A program made the translations under genes and the position numbers. Source: Acanthococcus lagerstroemiae (taxonomy: Eukaryota > Arthropoda > Insecta > Hemiptera > Eriococcidae). Taken from it: a stretch of 64,000 nt of DNA. This document shows positions 45,607 to 58,595 of this stretch, piece by piece. The notes under the pieces are model-generated. The model ran no database searches and was not told the DNA's origin. It worked only from the letters and a program-made list of their open reading frames with translations. The DNA lies in assembly GCA_031841125.1 (NCBI GenBank), contig CM063106.1:5332001-5396000 (forward strand). Direction: 5' to 3'. Position 1 is the first letter of the stretch, and each line of letters opens with the position of its first letter.

Positions 45607-46960
45607 ATTAAAAATCTGAATGAATTTTTAAAATCACGGAATCAAGAAACTCATACTTAGATACGTTGTCCTATTCTCGGATTAAAGTCAAACTGGCCCA
45701 TTTGAATGAGTCATATTCATAGAGTCCTAATCAGCGTCGGATTAAAAATCTGATTAAATTCTTAAACTTGGCCACTCAAAAAAGTTCCATTCCGAAAATC
45801 TTTTCTTGGCAACATCAAATCAATCCCTCTTTGCACTGTTATCGAGATCAGATACAAGATCTGACTAAATTTTTGAAGTTAACGACACCAAAACCCCTAT
45901 TCCGATAGCTTGTTTGATTGTCTGCATTGAATCAATTCCGATCATGTAAGTGAGTAAAATTTAAATTTTAGAGCCCAAGACGGTGTTTGATCGAGTATTG
46001 ATTTGATATCCGGAATAGGCGACCTGGAATCCATATTTTAATAATTTATTCAATTATTTAATTATTTTCGGACATGCAACTGACCTCTTCGAACGGTGAG
46101 CGGTTGAGGAGGGGGTAGGTCGAATGGAGACCTGAATTAGGGTTGGATCAAAAATCTGATCAAGTTTAATTTTATGACCCAGTGAATCTAATTTTGGTTC
46201 TTTGATCGGGTTTTTACGGTGGATTCAGAGCCAGATTTCCCATAAGGGAGATTAGGCTGAAGCCTCGGCACAAAATTTTTTGGGGAAAAATGAAAAGAAA
46301 AAGAAAAGAAAAAGGAAAAAATAAAGAGGAAGTCAAACGACAAAATAATACCAAACTACAGTATACTAAACTACCTACAGAAATTTTTTTTTACTTTTTT
46401 TTTTTTTTACAAAAAATATCGGGTCAGCAGAGTAAATTTTTCATTAGCCTTGAGCGCAAAATACCTAAGTCCTCCTCTGGATGGATTCATTTAATCCATT
46501 GTAATGGCTTAAATTTTGGGACTCAAGTTGGGGTTCGATTAAAAATTCGATAGAGTTTTCAACATTAGCAATCCAGAAAATCACTAATCAGAGACCCAAC
46601 ATTTTTTCAGTAAAGTCAAATTTGGATTGTAGGGGCCTAATCAGAGTCGAATCAAAAATCTGATATGAGTTCTGGGTCTAGCGATACGAAAAACCCCCAA
46701 TACGATACTATATTCTATTTTTTTTTTCAACTAAACTAAACTAGGTTCTCAAAAGGAGAAAGATTATCGTGAGGCTCAAAATTGTGGTCAGGTAGAAAAT
46801 CTGACTGAACTTTCAAACTCAGCTATCCAAAAATCTTTCATTTCAATACTTTAATCGATGTTTCCATTTTGAATTCCAAAACTAGATACAAATCCCATCC
46901 TTCTTTATTGGAGGGGAGGGAGATTCTTTGAAACAAAATGAATCTAGCCTTAGCTGTTGA
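45607..46960 (+). repeat. Degenerate long-period array of repeat family C
   Basis: The word 'attaaaaatctgat' (variants 'atcaaaaatctgat', 'gatacaagatctgact', 'ggtagaaaatctgactg') recurs in the same orientation at about 45607, 45741, 45851, 46146, 46537, 46651 and 46791. Each is followed by a similar stretch ('ttYaaactYagcgacccaga'), so units are about 110-150 bp with gaps where units have decayed. Shares its core with 28863-29345. The frame 46290-46553 is incidental. Confidence 0.65.
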
Positions 46961-47371
46961 AGATGTCCGTTCGTTCCACTTTGATCTGATTTTGTAATAA
47001 AAGAAAAAACGGATGGGAGAGATTTATACGTGCCTCACTTTGTAATTAACTGGATACCATTATGTCGGGGTGTTCCGTAAAAATTGTAAAAATCTGATCA
47101 AGAAGATTACCCTAAGCCCCTTCCCCCATTCAAATTCCCGGTTCCACTATTTTGAACTCTCCAAAAATTTTGGTTAAGCAGTGCTAAGGTTATACGGCAA
47201 TAAATTTCATCTCAGTAGTGCAGTCAGCTGTTGCATGACTCGATATTTGTGTTTTCAATACTCAAACTAGATAAAAATGCGATCAACCGGGATGTCAATA
47301 CATTCCATTTCAAATAATGAACAAAATACTACTCGTGTATACAGATCACAACGTCGACGGGACTAGTGTTA
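46961..47371. other. Gene-free stretch
   Basis: No recognised feature. Confidence 0.35.
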
Positions 47372-47442
47372 CCTTTTGCATAACTAATTCCCCGTGAAAA
47401 CCTATTATGTTTCATCTTTTGCATAACCAATTCCCCGTAAAA
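47372..47442 (+). repeat. Short tandem duplication, period about 44 bp
   Basis: 'cttttgcataactaattccc' at 47373 recurs as 'cttttgcataaccaattccc' at 47416, each followed by 'cgtgaaaa/cgtaaaa'. Confidence 0.75.
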
Positions 47443-48499
47443 AAAACCAATGTTAATTGAAAGCGTTTACATGAATAAATAAATGCCTAGGAAAGCTGAA
47501 ATTTTGTGGGGGTGGCCAGTTGGGCATACTTATGTCAAGAGGATGAGTGTGAAGCCTTACGCCCTCTATTTCTCGTTAAGTCAATAAATTTTGATTTTAT
47601 CAAAAAATGTTTCAAACAAAAAATATTTCTCTCTTCAGTTTTGCTTCGAGGCTTCTTTACGATTTCTTCTGAACTACATTGAGAAACGTCCTTGAGAGGG
47701 AAGGGGGTTGAAAATTACTCTTTACCCCATCATGCATTAACACAGTTTTTACTTCAGAAATCGTTGAATTTTCAACTTTCCTCAACATCCGAAGATTTTG
47801 TGATCGGCGAGGATGTTAATTAACCAGGGCTCATTTTTCTACCTCTCCTTCTCCTTGTCTGTGAAATTTTTACTCTCCTTCTCAAACGTTTATTTGCCAT
47901 TTTCATCAAATAGAAATACAATTTGCGGGGATTTCAAAGTTGCAGAATGTAATCTAGACAGTGTTTTGATTGTAAGTTAAAAATTGTGGCTTCAAAAAGA
48001 GAGAAGGGGTTCAAAATCTGTAAAAAAAAACAAACATTATATAGGTGTCTTTTCATATGTTAATGGGTCGCTGAACTCACTTTTGATAAGGTTAAATGTT
48101 AGTTCTTAGGTCTCGAAGGTCCTTGAACTTATATTCTGAATTATTGACCGTGAATAGAATTTTGAACCGTGTATTGGTCTCCAGATAATACTCCGACACG
48201 ACCATCGTTTGAGTCATTTGTAGTTGTAAAACAATCGCACCAAGTCCTTCAACTGTAACCTGCTGAACCAGAAAAAGTGTTAGAATACTGTTGCTGAAAT
48301 CTGACCCTCAACTTGAAAACTATGGCATCTGAAAAGGCCTGGATGAAATAGAGTGACTGCATTATGGATATCATTTCGTAGGTTTTAAGGTTCTCAGAAT
48401 TTATCTTACAATTATATTTTAATTTTAAGTCGCAATCGATCGTATTGAATGGGAAGTTGATTTACGTATTTAGGTCTGACAGCATTAAAATACGTAATA
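47443..48499. other. Gene-free stretch
   Basis: No recognised feature. Confidence 0.35.
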
Positions 48500-48919
48500 T
48501 TGAAGCCCTTCTTGACAAATATTCAGGAGCTTTACACTCGTTTGCGTAGCGAGAGAGATAGTCTAAGAAAGAATACAATATTTAATAAAATCTTATGTTT
48601 CTCATTTTATTGTTGTCAATTCATTTCCGAACTTCCTTTTCCACCTCATATGCAAAAAGTTATGGAGTTCAAATACTATCAAGAATGGTTCCAGAGACTT
48701 TCAAAACCTCTCCATAGACATGGAAGGGTTCCCATTTTGGTCAAAATGGCGCCGAAAATTATTTCAGAGATTTTCAAAACCTGCAACGTGCTGTCCATAA
48801 TGCATATGATCTTCGGCGCCATTAGCAGTAAATCTCCTCTCTATCCCCTCAGATTACACAGTTTGCCAACTATAATCAAAATAGTGCTGAGAATGAGCTC
48901 AGCGATTATTGAAACCTAA
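48500..48919 (+). CDS. Unrecognised 139-codon open frame, doubtful
   Basis: I do not recognise this frame. It is one of the longest unexplained frames in the window, but shows no signal peptide, membrane segment or known motif. The underlying DNA has a 18-bp inverted repeat, 'aatggcgccgaaaattat' at 48745-48762 against 48806-48823 (two mismatches). A repeated word 'ttcaaaacct' occurs at 48698 and 48774. These suggest repeat DNA rather than a gene. No splice sites or promoter that I trust. Confidence 0.12.
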   Translation: MKPFLTNIQELYTRLRSERDSLRKNTIFNKILCFSFYCCQFISELPFPPHMQKVMEFKYYQEWFQRLSKPLHRHGRVPILVKMAPKIISEIFKTCNVLSIMHMIFGAISSKSPLYPLRLHSLPTIIKIVLRMSSAIIET

Positions 48920-49170
48920 TAAATGGCATAGTGTCCATGTTGGAGTGTGAGCGAAATTGGTAATACGTATTCTGTGTGTAGAAATATAGGACGACAAAGA
49001 GAAAAGGGTTAGGGTACTCCACTGAAGATGGTGTAACAGCCGAAAGCGTTCTGGACTACAGAAAAAGAAATAGTGAATAATAAATTACACCATTATTATT
49101 TCTTCAAAATTATTACTCTCTGTTTTAGGTTCTTTCCCGTCGCATCAGGTGCACCGATTTGTACTTCGGG
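48920..49170. other. Short gene-free interval
   Basis: No recognised feature. Confidence 0.3.
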
Positions 49171-49310
49171 GTTAACCAATCGGCAGAAATGACAAGTGAC
49201 TTTTAAAACCTATGAAATAACAGTCATTGCGTTTTTAGGGTCAACCAATTGGCAAAAATATCGAGCGACCTTTAAAACCTATGAAATAACAGAGGTGTGG
49301 TGCGTTTATT
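49171..49310 (+). repeat. Imperfect tandem duplication, period about 70 bp
   Basis: 49171-49234 and 49240-49294 both read 'ggtYaaccaatYggcaRaaa', then 'gcgacYttt' and an identical 'aaaacctatgaaataacag'. Two units. Confidence 0.8.
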
Positions 49311-49800
49311 GACATCTTCAGGAGTATAATTAAAAATCACGGTTATTTTATCGTTTCTTCGAGATCTTAAGAATCGAAAAAAACCATATCAAAATCATAA
49401 TGATTTTCAAATTATGAACCGAGTGATTATTAAAATTGTGAAATTATCGAATGAAAGGATTTGAAATCACATTACATACATTTTCAAGAATCCGTGATTT
49501 TTAATTTTGCTTATCTCTGGTTCTTTATTTCTTTTACACTTCCCCATTGTCAGAATTGGTTCTCATTTCCCTGATTAGTAATTTATGAGTCGATATTTAA
49601 GGGCTGACTACGAAGTAGCCGCTTCATTTTGGGGACGGAAATGATTTCAATAAACAATTTGTCCTGGGTATTTGAAGTGTTCCTGATTAGGTCCATAAGT
49701 ACAAATGTAAAGAAATGGTAAAATTTAGTTCCCTAATTTTGAGATGCATGGCTTCAATATGTTAGGAATCACTGCAGACAGCATTCGCTGCAGCGAAGTC
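49311..49800. other. Gene-free stretch
   Basis: No recognised feature. Confidence 0.35.
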
Positions 49801-50059
49801 ATTTCGTTAGTTCGTACCTGGCTCTCACGAGCCGGTAATCCTCTCTCATCCCCCAACTGATGGTGCAAAAGCAGGCTCTAGCTGCCACCTACATATCTGC
49901 ATAATGTGTTTCCGCCACGCGGACAGGAACTCGTAGGGACGACCCCGGGATGCTTGGTGCATTCTTCGACAGGCTACCATTGCGAGAGTCGTCTGTTCCG
50001 TATCGTATTTCGTACAGTGATAGTGAAGTGACAGCTGGACGAGTCAAACTGCATCTTAG
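49801..50059 (+). other. Candidate host 5' noncoding exon with strong splice donor
   Basis: A GC-richer block that ends in 'catcttag|gtgagttt', a near-ideal splice donor with intron start at 50060. A start-site-like 'tacagtgatagtg' lies at 50013, so a 45-60 nt noncoding first exon would be reasonable. No acceptor or downstream coding exon was found within the window, and GC-rich sequence continues to about 50600, so this is only a hypothesis. Retroelement-derived sequence is the alternative. Confidence 0.25.
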
Positions 50060-53000
50060 GTGAGTTTACTCACGGAGTACCAATCTTTTCGTAGGCTTAC
50101 CCTACTTCGATATTGAATTGTTTCATTATATTAATTAGGATAACGAGTTGCGCATACTCAGACTGTCTTGCCGGGTATCGACGTACGCTCATTATGCAGA
50201 GCGGGATGCTCAGGCGAGAATATGATGTACAGCCTCACGTGAGCGGTCTCACGTAGCAGGGCGGTCCGTACTCAGGGAGTACGTAGGCCTCGAGGCGGAG
50301 GTCTCCTAACCCCCGCACAAGTGTGGCCAGGGTGGATTAGCGGCGTACCTACTGCGATACCTTGCACTGGCCGACGAGGCAGTGTGGCTTGCACTCAAGC
50401 CACGGGACAGATCATGAGGGTCATACCTCACAGTTTACATGTCTTGCTAGATTTCGAATCATGGTACTCAAACGCGATTATTATCTTAAATTCCAGGTGG
50501 TACCAATCGGCAGACGCGTTAAAGATCCGGCCCTCGCGCCTACAAGGTTTTCGCATCGCTTAATTAACAGACAATATCGGTTAAGTCTTCATTTTGTAAA
50601 ATGAAGTTAATACGTTAAATTAGGGTTCATTTAGTTTCCCTTAATTTACCAACGTACCGGCTTTTCGACTTACTCCTCCTTTCCTTTTTTTTTTCTCTTC
50701 TTCTTTTCATTCATTCATTTACTACTACAACTACTATTTTTACACAAAAATTAACCTCTCCTCCACCATTGAGAAAATCTCTGTAACTGCTCCTCCCTCG
50801 ACTTCAATTAGACCGTGTTCCAATTTATTCTGTCATATTCTGTATTATTCCACACTCCAACTCGAGGTCGTAATTAGTCTCTTGTATCAGTGGGTAGGAA
50901 GCAAACTAAATTTTTAGAGAGAAAAATTTTAGTGAAGGGGATACCTAATTCTTTTCGATAGAGCAAGAACGGGGGGAGATATTTCTGAGCGCAATACCCT
51001 CATTTGTACCTTATGGTTACAGCCCCTTTCTGCTTTTACCGAAACACTCCGGCTATTTGAATGCAGTTATGGTGAAACAGAATTGACCTGAACACAATCT
51101 GGCCCTAGTAACTCAGTAGAAATAAATTGTTTTCTCAAAATTGGAAAGTGGTGGTCTGGATTTTAGCAGCTAGAGTTATCGGTGACTAAAAATGGATGAA
51201 GACTGAGGAAAAACTCATTATGCTGTAATATGTAGACTAATGACTTTGCGTCAATAAACGTTATTCAAAGTTTAAAGAAAAAATAAATAAAATAAAGAAT
51301 GCCTTCAGCCGGCCGTGGACTAATCTCGACTCGATCCGTGAAAATTCGTAAAATAATTTCAATCAGGATTTCGCAAGAAGAAAACAAAGCGCCATAGTAT
51401 GGTCTGAGATCTCGGAAACGCGAAAATTGCCGAAAAACTCGAGGGTGATATCGAAAATGATTTAGATTCCCTATGTAGGTGGTTTCAAATTATAAAGATA
51501 CAAATATCTGGTATATTATTTGGAAAACTATTGTCAGTGGTATTATACGATCGATATTACGTCGAGTGGCTTACCCTTCTAAATATTTGAACGAGTTATA
51601 CCTGTCGGAACAGAGTTCCTGTTTTCAAATAATTTTTTATTTACAAATTCGGCAGAGTGACCCGCATCAAATGTTCAACATTTGCTCTATGTAAAGTCAA
51701 TTTATTTATTCTTTTATTCCTTTTTCATGGAAATACTTTTGAAAATCGCTTTGATCCAGTTTCGTTCAAGCATATTTTAAATATAACCAAAATAAAAACC
51801 TTTTGTTTATAATAAAATGGACGGGCAGAGGTGTGCAGCTGATTGATTTCGTTCAATAACAGTAGAGGCACGGAGGCGCAGCTGGAGTTTCGAAAAAAGA
51901 AAATAATAATAAAACGTTCTAGGTTAAGGGGTGGAATGTAAATTGGCTTAGTATTCCGGGATGAATTTTAATGTAGTTTACGGAAGTTTCTGAAACGCAA
52001 TTTCAGTGTTTTGCTTGATACTTAAAAAGTATAACTTCGCGTAGGAAAATGGGATTTGAAAAATGTTGACAGGTTTTTGAGGTTACGATTAAACAAATCT
52101 TATTGGCAGGTTAGGTTTGGACAACGTTGTGTTTCCAAATTTTGAAGGAGTTGATAGCTTTTAATTTATAGAAGAATCGACTGAAGGTAGGGTTAACAGG
52201 ATGGGGAAGATTTTAAATCGGATGGAGCACGATTTTATCATCTGAACTCACTCGGAGGACCAAACACTTATGAAAAGAGGTGTCATGTCAGACCCGGCAT
52301 GAAGATCTTTCTACGAGATTTTGAATCCATATCACTATCTTCACATTTATGTTTGAATCATCATTGCATTTCCCTATTTTGTAAAAAATTTCTGAATATG
52401 TGATGTGACGGTATACGATCTTCTAAATTCTATCGGAATACAGGCTACTACTATTTTCGGTAGCTTTGTCTTTTAATTTGTAATCTTAAAAATTAAAGAC
52501 CTTCTGAAACCTTTTATTTAGAGGAACAGCTTCAGAATCTTCTTTAACTCCACGTCGATCCGATTATGTGCTCAAAAATAATAGAGAAGACCAGTGCGTA
52601 TGTTCTTCTAATACATTATTTTTGCTGCTAAATACAGAAAATAGAACAATGAAGTACTCAGTTATATACATGCTTGCACTCGGTTATCTCAAGTGAAGGC
52701 AACTCGAAACCACGAAAAAGTTTTTCCTTGTATGCTCTTTTGACCTGACTATGTACAAGATACGTTCATAACAGCGATAAAAACGAAACACACGAAGGGA
52801 TCCACTTGAGTCACTTTGCACGTTTGAACGAATGAGCAAATAAAATAAAATACGAGAAAAAAGAAAGAGGTAACTGAAGCATAGGTCTCGATGAAGCAAA
52901 GCCTGAAAGCTTCGTCGCCTAATTTCTTCTGGGACGCTGAATTTTTCAAGGAACTGGGCCGTGATAATCAGAATATTGAACATGAAGTTTTTGTTATTAC

Positions 53001-54119
53001 CAACATCTATGTGTGTACCATTGCGATAGTACAGCGACTTTTGTTTGACCTTATGAGTCAGTTGAATGCGATAAAAAGCTAAATTCGCAATCCCAATTAA
53101 AGGCTGGTGTTCTAAAGTTGACAGTCTTCATTTTTGTACATTTTTGGTAAACCACCAAATACTGCTATAGAAAATATTTTGCAAAAATAATTTTTTGGTT
53201 TATTATGGTAACATTGTTAGAATTGCTTTTTCATTTTTTCAACTTCGTCGAACTTTCGGAATTCTTCCTTATTCTCAGAAACTGGTGATTTACGACGTGT
53301 AAAGATAGAGATTGGAGATCTTCACCTTCAGTTTGCTAGACAAAGGTCAGAAAATACTAAAGCAATAGAACTGAGCTTGAAAACGGCAAAACTGACGGAA
53401 AAATTTGAACGAAAATGACAGAGAACGCAGAGGAGACACTGGAACAACAAAGAGAATAAGATACCAACTTAACTCTTTGCTGTAAAAATCTGGTGGACCT
53501 GGTTTATTGGAAAAAAGGTTACTAACCGCGGTGTTTTTAATAGAAATAGAGATCATAGGTCAATTACGCAGTTTATTCTGATTTCAGTAAAAAAAAAAGT
53601 TTGGAAAAGTTGCAGTTGTCAACTGTGGAAAGCGGAGTCTCAATAATAATGTCTTTTCTTGTGTTAAAATGGATATCAGTATTACTGGACTTTTGCTGTA
53701 ATTTATCAATTTTACATAAAAAAAATTGTTAGGACCACCTGTTAATTAAATTGTACACTTGTAAACAAAATTAAAGTATATCTGCCACATCCTTAATTAT
53801 TGTGAGTTGATAAATGATAACTGAAACGTTCATTTCTGTAATAGATCCAGGAAGTAAACCGGAATCGTTTCACAATATGCAACCTAATCGTATTCCTCCT
53901 TCTTATTCGATTATTGTCCCCTCTGAATAGTGATTGAGTGAGCACACAAGATAAAATACATGCAGTTCCGAACTTGCTGATGGATATGTTTCTTTATTGA
54001 CACTGGAAGTTGAAATACTTTCTAAAATGTGCATCATCCAAATTTTCCCCGGAAAGGGAAGGGGAGCAGTTCTGAAAACTATTTAAGGATCATCAATTTT
54101 CCGTGCTCATGAATGAATT
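50060..54119. other. Gene-free stretch
   Basis: GC-rich until about 50600, then AT-rich. Frames at 50321-50604 have no motif. If the donor at 50060 is real, this would be intron. No element recognised. Confidence 0.35.
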
Positions 54120-55020
54120 TTTAGACACTTACAGACTAATTTAAAATGGTCTGAAGATTTTCTCCGAACTTGATTAGGAATCTCTAAGAATCATTAAGAG
54201 ACTCTTCAAAACTACTTTATGAGATTTTACATTATCATGCTTTCAGCCTTGATTATACTCGTAGTTCTTCCAGACATGATCAAGAAATTTCGGAACTTAT
54301 TGAAGCCCCTTACAATTTGTATAAGACTCCGAACATTTTAAGAATAATTAAGACATTTCAGAGTTCGTTTAAACGCTACGAGACCTATTTAAGACTTTGT
54401 AAGACACTTGCAGAAGACTCACACACTACTGAAGACTCGTGTGAGACTTTTTCTTCTATATTTTGTTGAAACTCTTCGAGACATATAAAAAATGTTTCAA
54501 AGCTAAATCAAAACTTACAAAGATTCTCCATCGACATTTGATGAAAACTTTTAGAAGTCTTATGTATACTATAAAAAGCTCCTGTGAAACTGACTAAGAC
54601 ACTTCAATGATCTTTAAAGACACTCTTAAATTTGTTCAAGGCTTTTTAAAACTATTTACGTAAGACTGGGTTAAAACTTATAAAAATTCATCCATATTCG
54701 ATTAAAACAACTAAATGCTCCTTGGGAATTTTCCAAATATTCTAAAAATTTCTCAAGACGTCCAAAACGCACAAAAGACTTATGACTCTTCCAGATTTGC
54801 TTAAGACTCAATAAAACTCTTCGAGACTTGATCAAAACTTTTCAAGATTTTATTACGACTTTTCAAGTTTCCTCAAGACTATTAAAACTTTTCAAAACGC
54901 ATTTATGATTTTCGGAAACTTTTTTGGACAGGCTTAAAACTTGGTACAGTTATTGATGTCTCACTTAAAATTTTCGAGATTATTTCACACTTTTTGTTTA
55001 AGAGTTCTTGAAATTCTTCA
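54120..55020 (+). repeat. Large array of 'agactcttcaagact'-type motifs
   Basis: About 900 bp of variants of 'agactcttcRaaact' and 'taagact' spaced 20-40 bp, nearly all in one orientation, unlike the array at 20903-21870 which flips midway. No gene frame crosses it. Probably one arm of the same kind of element. Confidence 0.65.
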
Positions 55021-56541
55021 AAAGCCTTACTAGCCAAATTGACGCATAAAGTGACTTACCTGTACTTAATACTGAAATTCTGAGATTATTTTCCATTCAT
55101 AATGACATGAGTGTTTAATTGAAAAAATTTCAAATCAGTTTTCACTCGTATCATTACTGCAAAATTGATCACGATTACGGTCACACTGATTGGAAATAGT
55201 CTCAGAATTTCAACATATTAGTAATGGTTATTTCTTCATTACCTTAAAAGTGAGATGAATTGTTAATTGAGAGGCTTGATCAAAGCTCTAAGACGCTGCC
55301 ATTTTTGAAGCGTTTCTAATCTTGGTATACTCGTATTTTTCTTTAAGAACAAACATACCCACTGCCTCCTCCGTGCACCCGCCCCTGGTTACTATAAGCG
55401 TGTGAATACAATATTCATCTATTAGGGAACGAAGAGTTTTCTTACCGTGGCATGGATGACCTTTGTAATTTAAAAAGAAGTCGCGAAAACGACTTCGAGT
55501 GCGTATTATTTTGGTTTAGGTTATTTTAACAATCAAAACTAAACTCCTCAGATAGTAATCATAAATATTACTCGGAGTTGTACATAATATACTTGAAAAA
55601 GGCAAAGTTCATAAATTTACCCTGGAGGTGTAGTCGAGAAATTTTCGATTAATTAATGCTAACAAGAATATTCATTTCTTCAGTTTCCAACATAAATTCT
55701 TCTTTACGAATTCGAGTTAATGGAATGATGTAATTATGGATCGGTATTTGAAAGTATTCGCAAATTTTCTCCCATATAATCAGTTCAAATACGTAAGGCT
55801 TCAAGATTTCTTTACAGCAGTTTTATTAATTTTCCTTCTCTGGTACGAATACAAAAAATAATAATAAACGCGACCCAGTGTTTCGGCGTAGGTGTAGACT
55901 ACGCTTAAAAAATACGACAATGTAAATCGAAATCAACCCGAACGAGAGGAAAAACACAAAAATATACGAACGAATCAATTGAAATGGCATTAAATTGTTA
56001 TAAAAACCGTTTGGGCCGAGAATGTCTCGAAATCTGGGTCGTATTTTGCTCGGGTTTCAGTTCGGAGCATTAGAGTTTACAATCGCGCTCGTACTTATTT
56101 TCACTTCCGCAAGAACGCAATAACGGACCGAAAATCCATTTTAATGTTTGCCCATTCAAAAGTTTTATTTTGAATTCGTCGTAGACATTTGATGCAACGT
56201 ACATTTAAATGAAATTCGAGTTGAGCACTCAGATTGAAAAATGTGCGCGGCTATTCATACAAAACCAGGCGTTTCTCAAGCTATTTCTGTAGGCGTTTAA
56301 CTAATGGTCTCAACAATTTCTAAAGACAAAGCGACAAAAATTGTATTCGAATTCGTTTTTTAATATTTGGGAAAGTACAAATTTCGTGATTTTTTCTCTC
56401 ATAAAATAGAGGTATTGAAGTTAGTCTATAAAATTCAGTTTCGTGAAAAAAACCTGATCAGGATGAACAGGGTGGCTGGACGATGGGCCACCCTTCTCCT
56501 CTATTTATCAAAAATAGCATTTTGAATGTACCTACTTCACA
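55021..56541. other. Gene-free stretch
   Basis: No recognised gene or element; CpG is somewhat denser at 55960-56240. Confidence 0.35.
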
Positions 56542-56933
56542 GTTGCATCCCGTTGAACATTTTGGGTGCTGCAAACTTGTGGCTGCGTAGGGGCAGCTCC
56601 ACATTCCACTACTACACTCATAAATACATAAGTAAATATACGTGTCGTGTAGCTGCAATGTAGTTGCAGCTCCACAATTATTCGCACCTCTAAGGTGCAG
56701 CAACCTTGCGTAAATTCGCGTAGCTGCAGAATAGTTGCAAGGCCACTATTTCTCGCACCCCTAACATGCAGCTACGCTGCGTAGATCCTGCGTAGTTGGA
56801 ACTCCACTAATTCGCAGCTACGTTGCGGTATCTTCGCCACGCATGCGCGGTCCTCGAAATTGAAAGCCGAAGAAAACCGTTTTATTTGAATTACCAGTTA
56901 CCTATCACTATCAGTGTTTAGCAGTTGTCAGTT

Positions 56934-57480
56934 ATTTAAAAGTGCAGTGTTTTATTCTGTATTGTGGTATAGTTCAGAAGATCAAATTAATGTTGAGTGT
57001 AGTGAGTACGTAATCCATTGTCGCAATGGAAGGAGATAATGAACAACGAAAGAGAAATTATTTCATCCCAGGCGTGGGTTTTGTAAAGAAATCAGAATTT
57101 TATTAGCATCAAAATCAGCCTTACAGAAGGAAGTAAGTACATGCTTAGCATTTATTTCGCGTGCGATCGCATAGAATATATTGACAATATTCAAAATTTA
57201 TCTTACTTGATAGGCTACTCATAGAGAGATTCACAATGGCCACTTTAATAACAAGTTCTAGTCACTCTACTGATACGTATCAAGGAGAAACTTCCTGTAC
57301 ACCATCAACGAGTTTTTTGGTGCGTCATCCTGATGCTGAATTATCCAAGACCAGTGACAATTGTATATAAATTATGCTCATGTCTCAGAGCAGCTCTCTG
57401 ATAAGGTGCCTGATATTAGTGAAATTGAAGATGACGGATTCTGTTTTGGTAAGAGTACCGGCGTCGTTTATTTTTAAGAA
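56934..57480 (+). pseudogene. Decayed exon-like sequence inside the TIR element
   Basis: After a TATA-like 'tatttaaaag' at about 56933, an ATG at 57026 opens a 26-codon stretch ('MEGDNEQRKRNYFIPGVGFV') that ends in TAG; another frame continues as 'LLASKSALQKE'. A donor-like 'gaa|gtaagtac' at about 57131 and an acceptor-like 'cttgatag|gctactc' at about 57214 would define an 83-bp intron, after which 'MATLITSSSHSTDTYQGETS' is readable before a stop at 57368. I do not recognise the protein. It may be the remains of the element's own gene. Confidence 0.35.
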
Positions 57481-57796
57481 TTTTTCCCCCTGCATCGTGA
57501 CGATGAGTCAACATGCGTATGCAGTAACTAAGTAGAAGAAGACAAGGGTACACTTTCGAGCTTTTCGACAGTGATGAAGAAAAGCCTGACGAGATGTCAA
57601 ATACAGAAACGCCGCCTGTGATGGCGATCGATCAGTTAAAAGCAGAGTTGGTGTTATGAATTTCAAGATCACACGTCATTTTGCGATATAAAGGGTCTCT
57701 GTTGAACCTTCTCAAACTAACAAATTATGAATAGTGTATTCGCTCATCTATCGAAGGATTCATTTATTTTTTCAGCCGAGCCCCAGGAGCATCACT

Positions 57797-58475
57797 TGAA
57801 TTTAGTTTATATTTAGGTTACTGTAATTTTACTTTTCTGCTTGGGATAGAGTGGGTACCAGACGTTGGGCCGATGATGCTCTACCAGAACTTAGTTTATT
57901 TTTAAGTTACCTCAGGATGATATTTTTCTTTTCAGCTTGATTTGCAATTGATTCTGCAATAAGTTAGTGTTACGTTTCAGCTGATTTTAATTTGCTCCAA
58001 CGATTATTATGCTATTTTTGGTATGGTGGGTACCATCAGACTTGAAGGGTACAGGGGAAAAGGTTCAATGTCACATTTTTTTGAAAATGAAGATATGGGC
58101 ATCGCTGGATTCAGGATGAGGTGTAGAATCATCCTAAGCACTCATCCGCCGAAAAAACTCTATTTAAAAGGTTGAAAATAGCCGGAGAAAAAAGTATAGC
58201 ACAGGGAAATAAAGGTGTGTCAAACTTTAAAATGATTTTTCTCTAAAACACAAAATTGTGACATTGAACCTTTTTTCCCTGTGCCCTTCACTTGATGCCG
58301 ATGATGCTGCAACAGAATTTATAGTTATTAATTTTCAGGTTACTTTGAAATAATTTTTAGTTATCAGTTTGATCTGCAGTTGATTCTGCACTAGGTTAGT
58401 GTCATTTTTCAGCTGATTTTAGTTTGCACCAACGATTGTCCTATTTTTGGTATGGTGGGAACCGCAGACTTGAAA
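57797..58475 (+). repeat. Tandem repeat of about 180-bp units, two and a half copies
   Basis: Unit A (57871-58044) and unit B (58290-58475) share 'gatgatgctYYaMcagaa', 'ttgattctgca', 'ttcagctgattttaRttt', 'ccaacgatt', 'ctatttttggtatggtggg' and 'cagacttga'. A partial earlier unit at about 57797-57870 carries 'gaatttagtttatatttag' and 'gtgggtaccagac'. A and B are pushed apart by a small inverted-repeat insertion. Confidence 0.75.
58046..58289. mobile_element. 244-bp MITE inserted between tandem units
   Basis: The left end 'agggtacaggggaaaaggtt', continuing 'caatgtcacattttttt', matches the reverse complement of the right end ('agggcacagggaaaaaaggt', 'tcaatgtcacaattttg'). 'acttga' occurs immediately outside both ends (58040-58045 and 58290-58295). 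The interior is noncoding. Confidence 0.78.
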
Positions 58476-58595
58476 CGCAATTTACTTTTAGGTCATATCT
58501 TCAGCGTTTGTGAGTGAATGCTGTGGCTCTCTGGGGCCACCCCCTCCGCCCATTTTTGGGCATACGCCTACATGTAGCTTTTCCATTGTCATTTA

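Noticed and set aside
52684..52983. 99-codon minus-strand Phe/Leu-rich frame resembling a membrane protein
   Set aside because: Hydrophobicity follows from T-rich antisense sequence; there is no clear start context or homologous motif.
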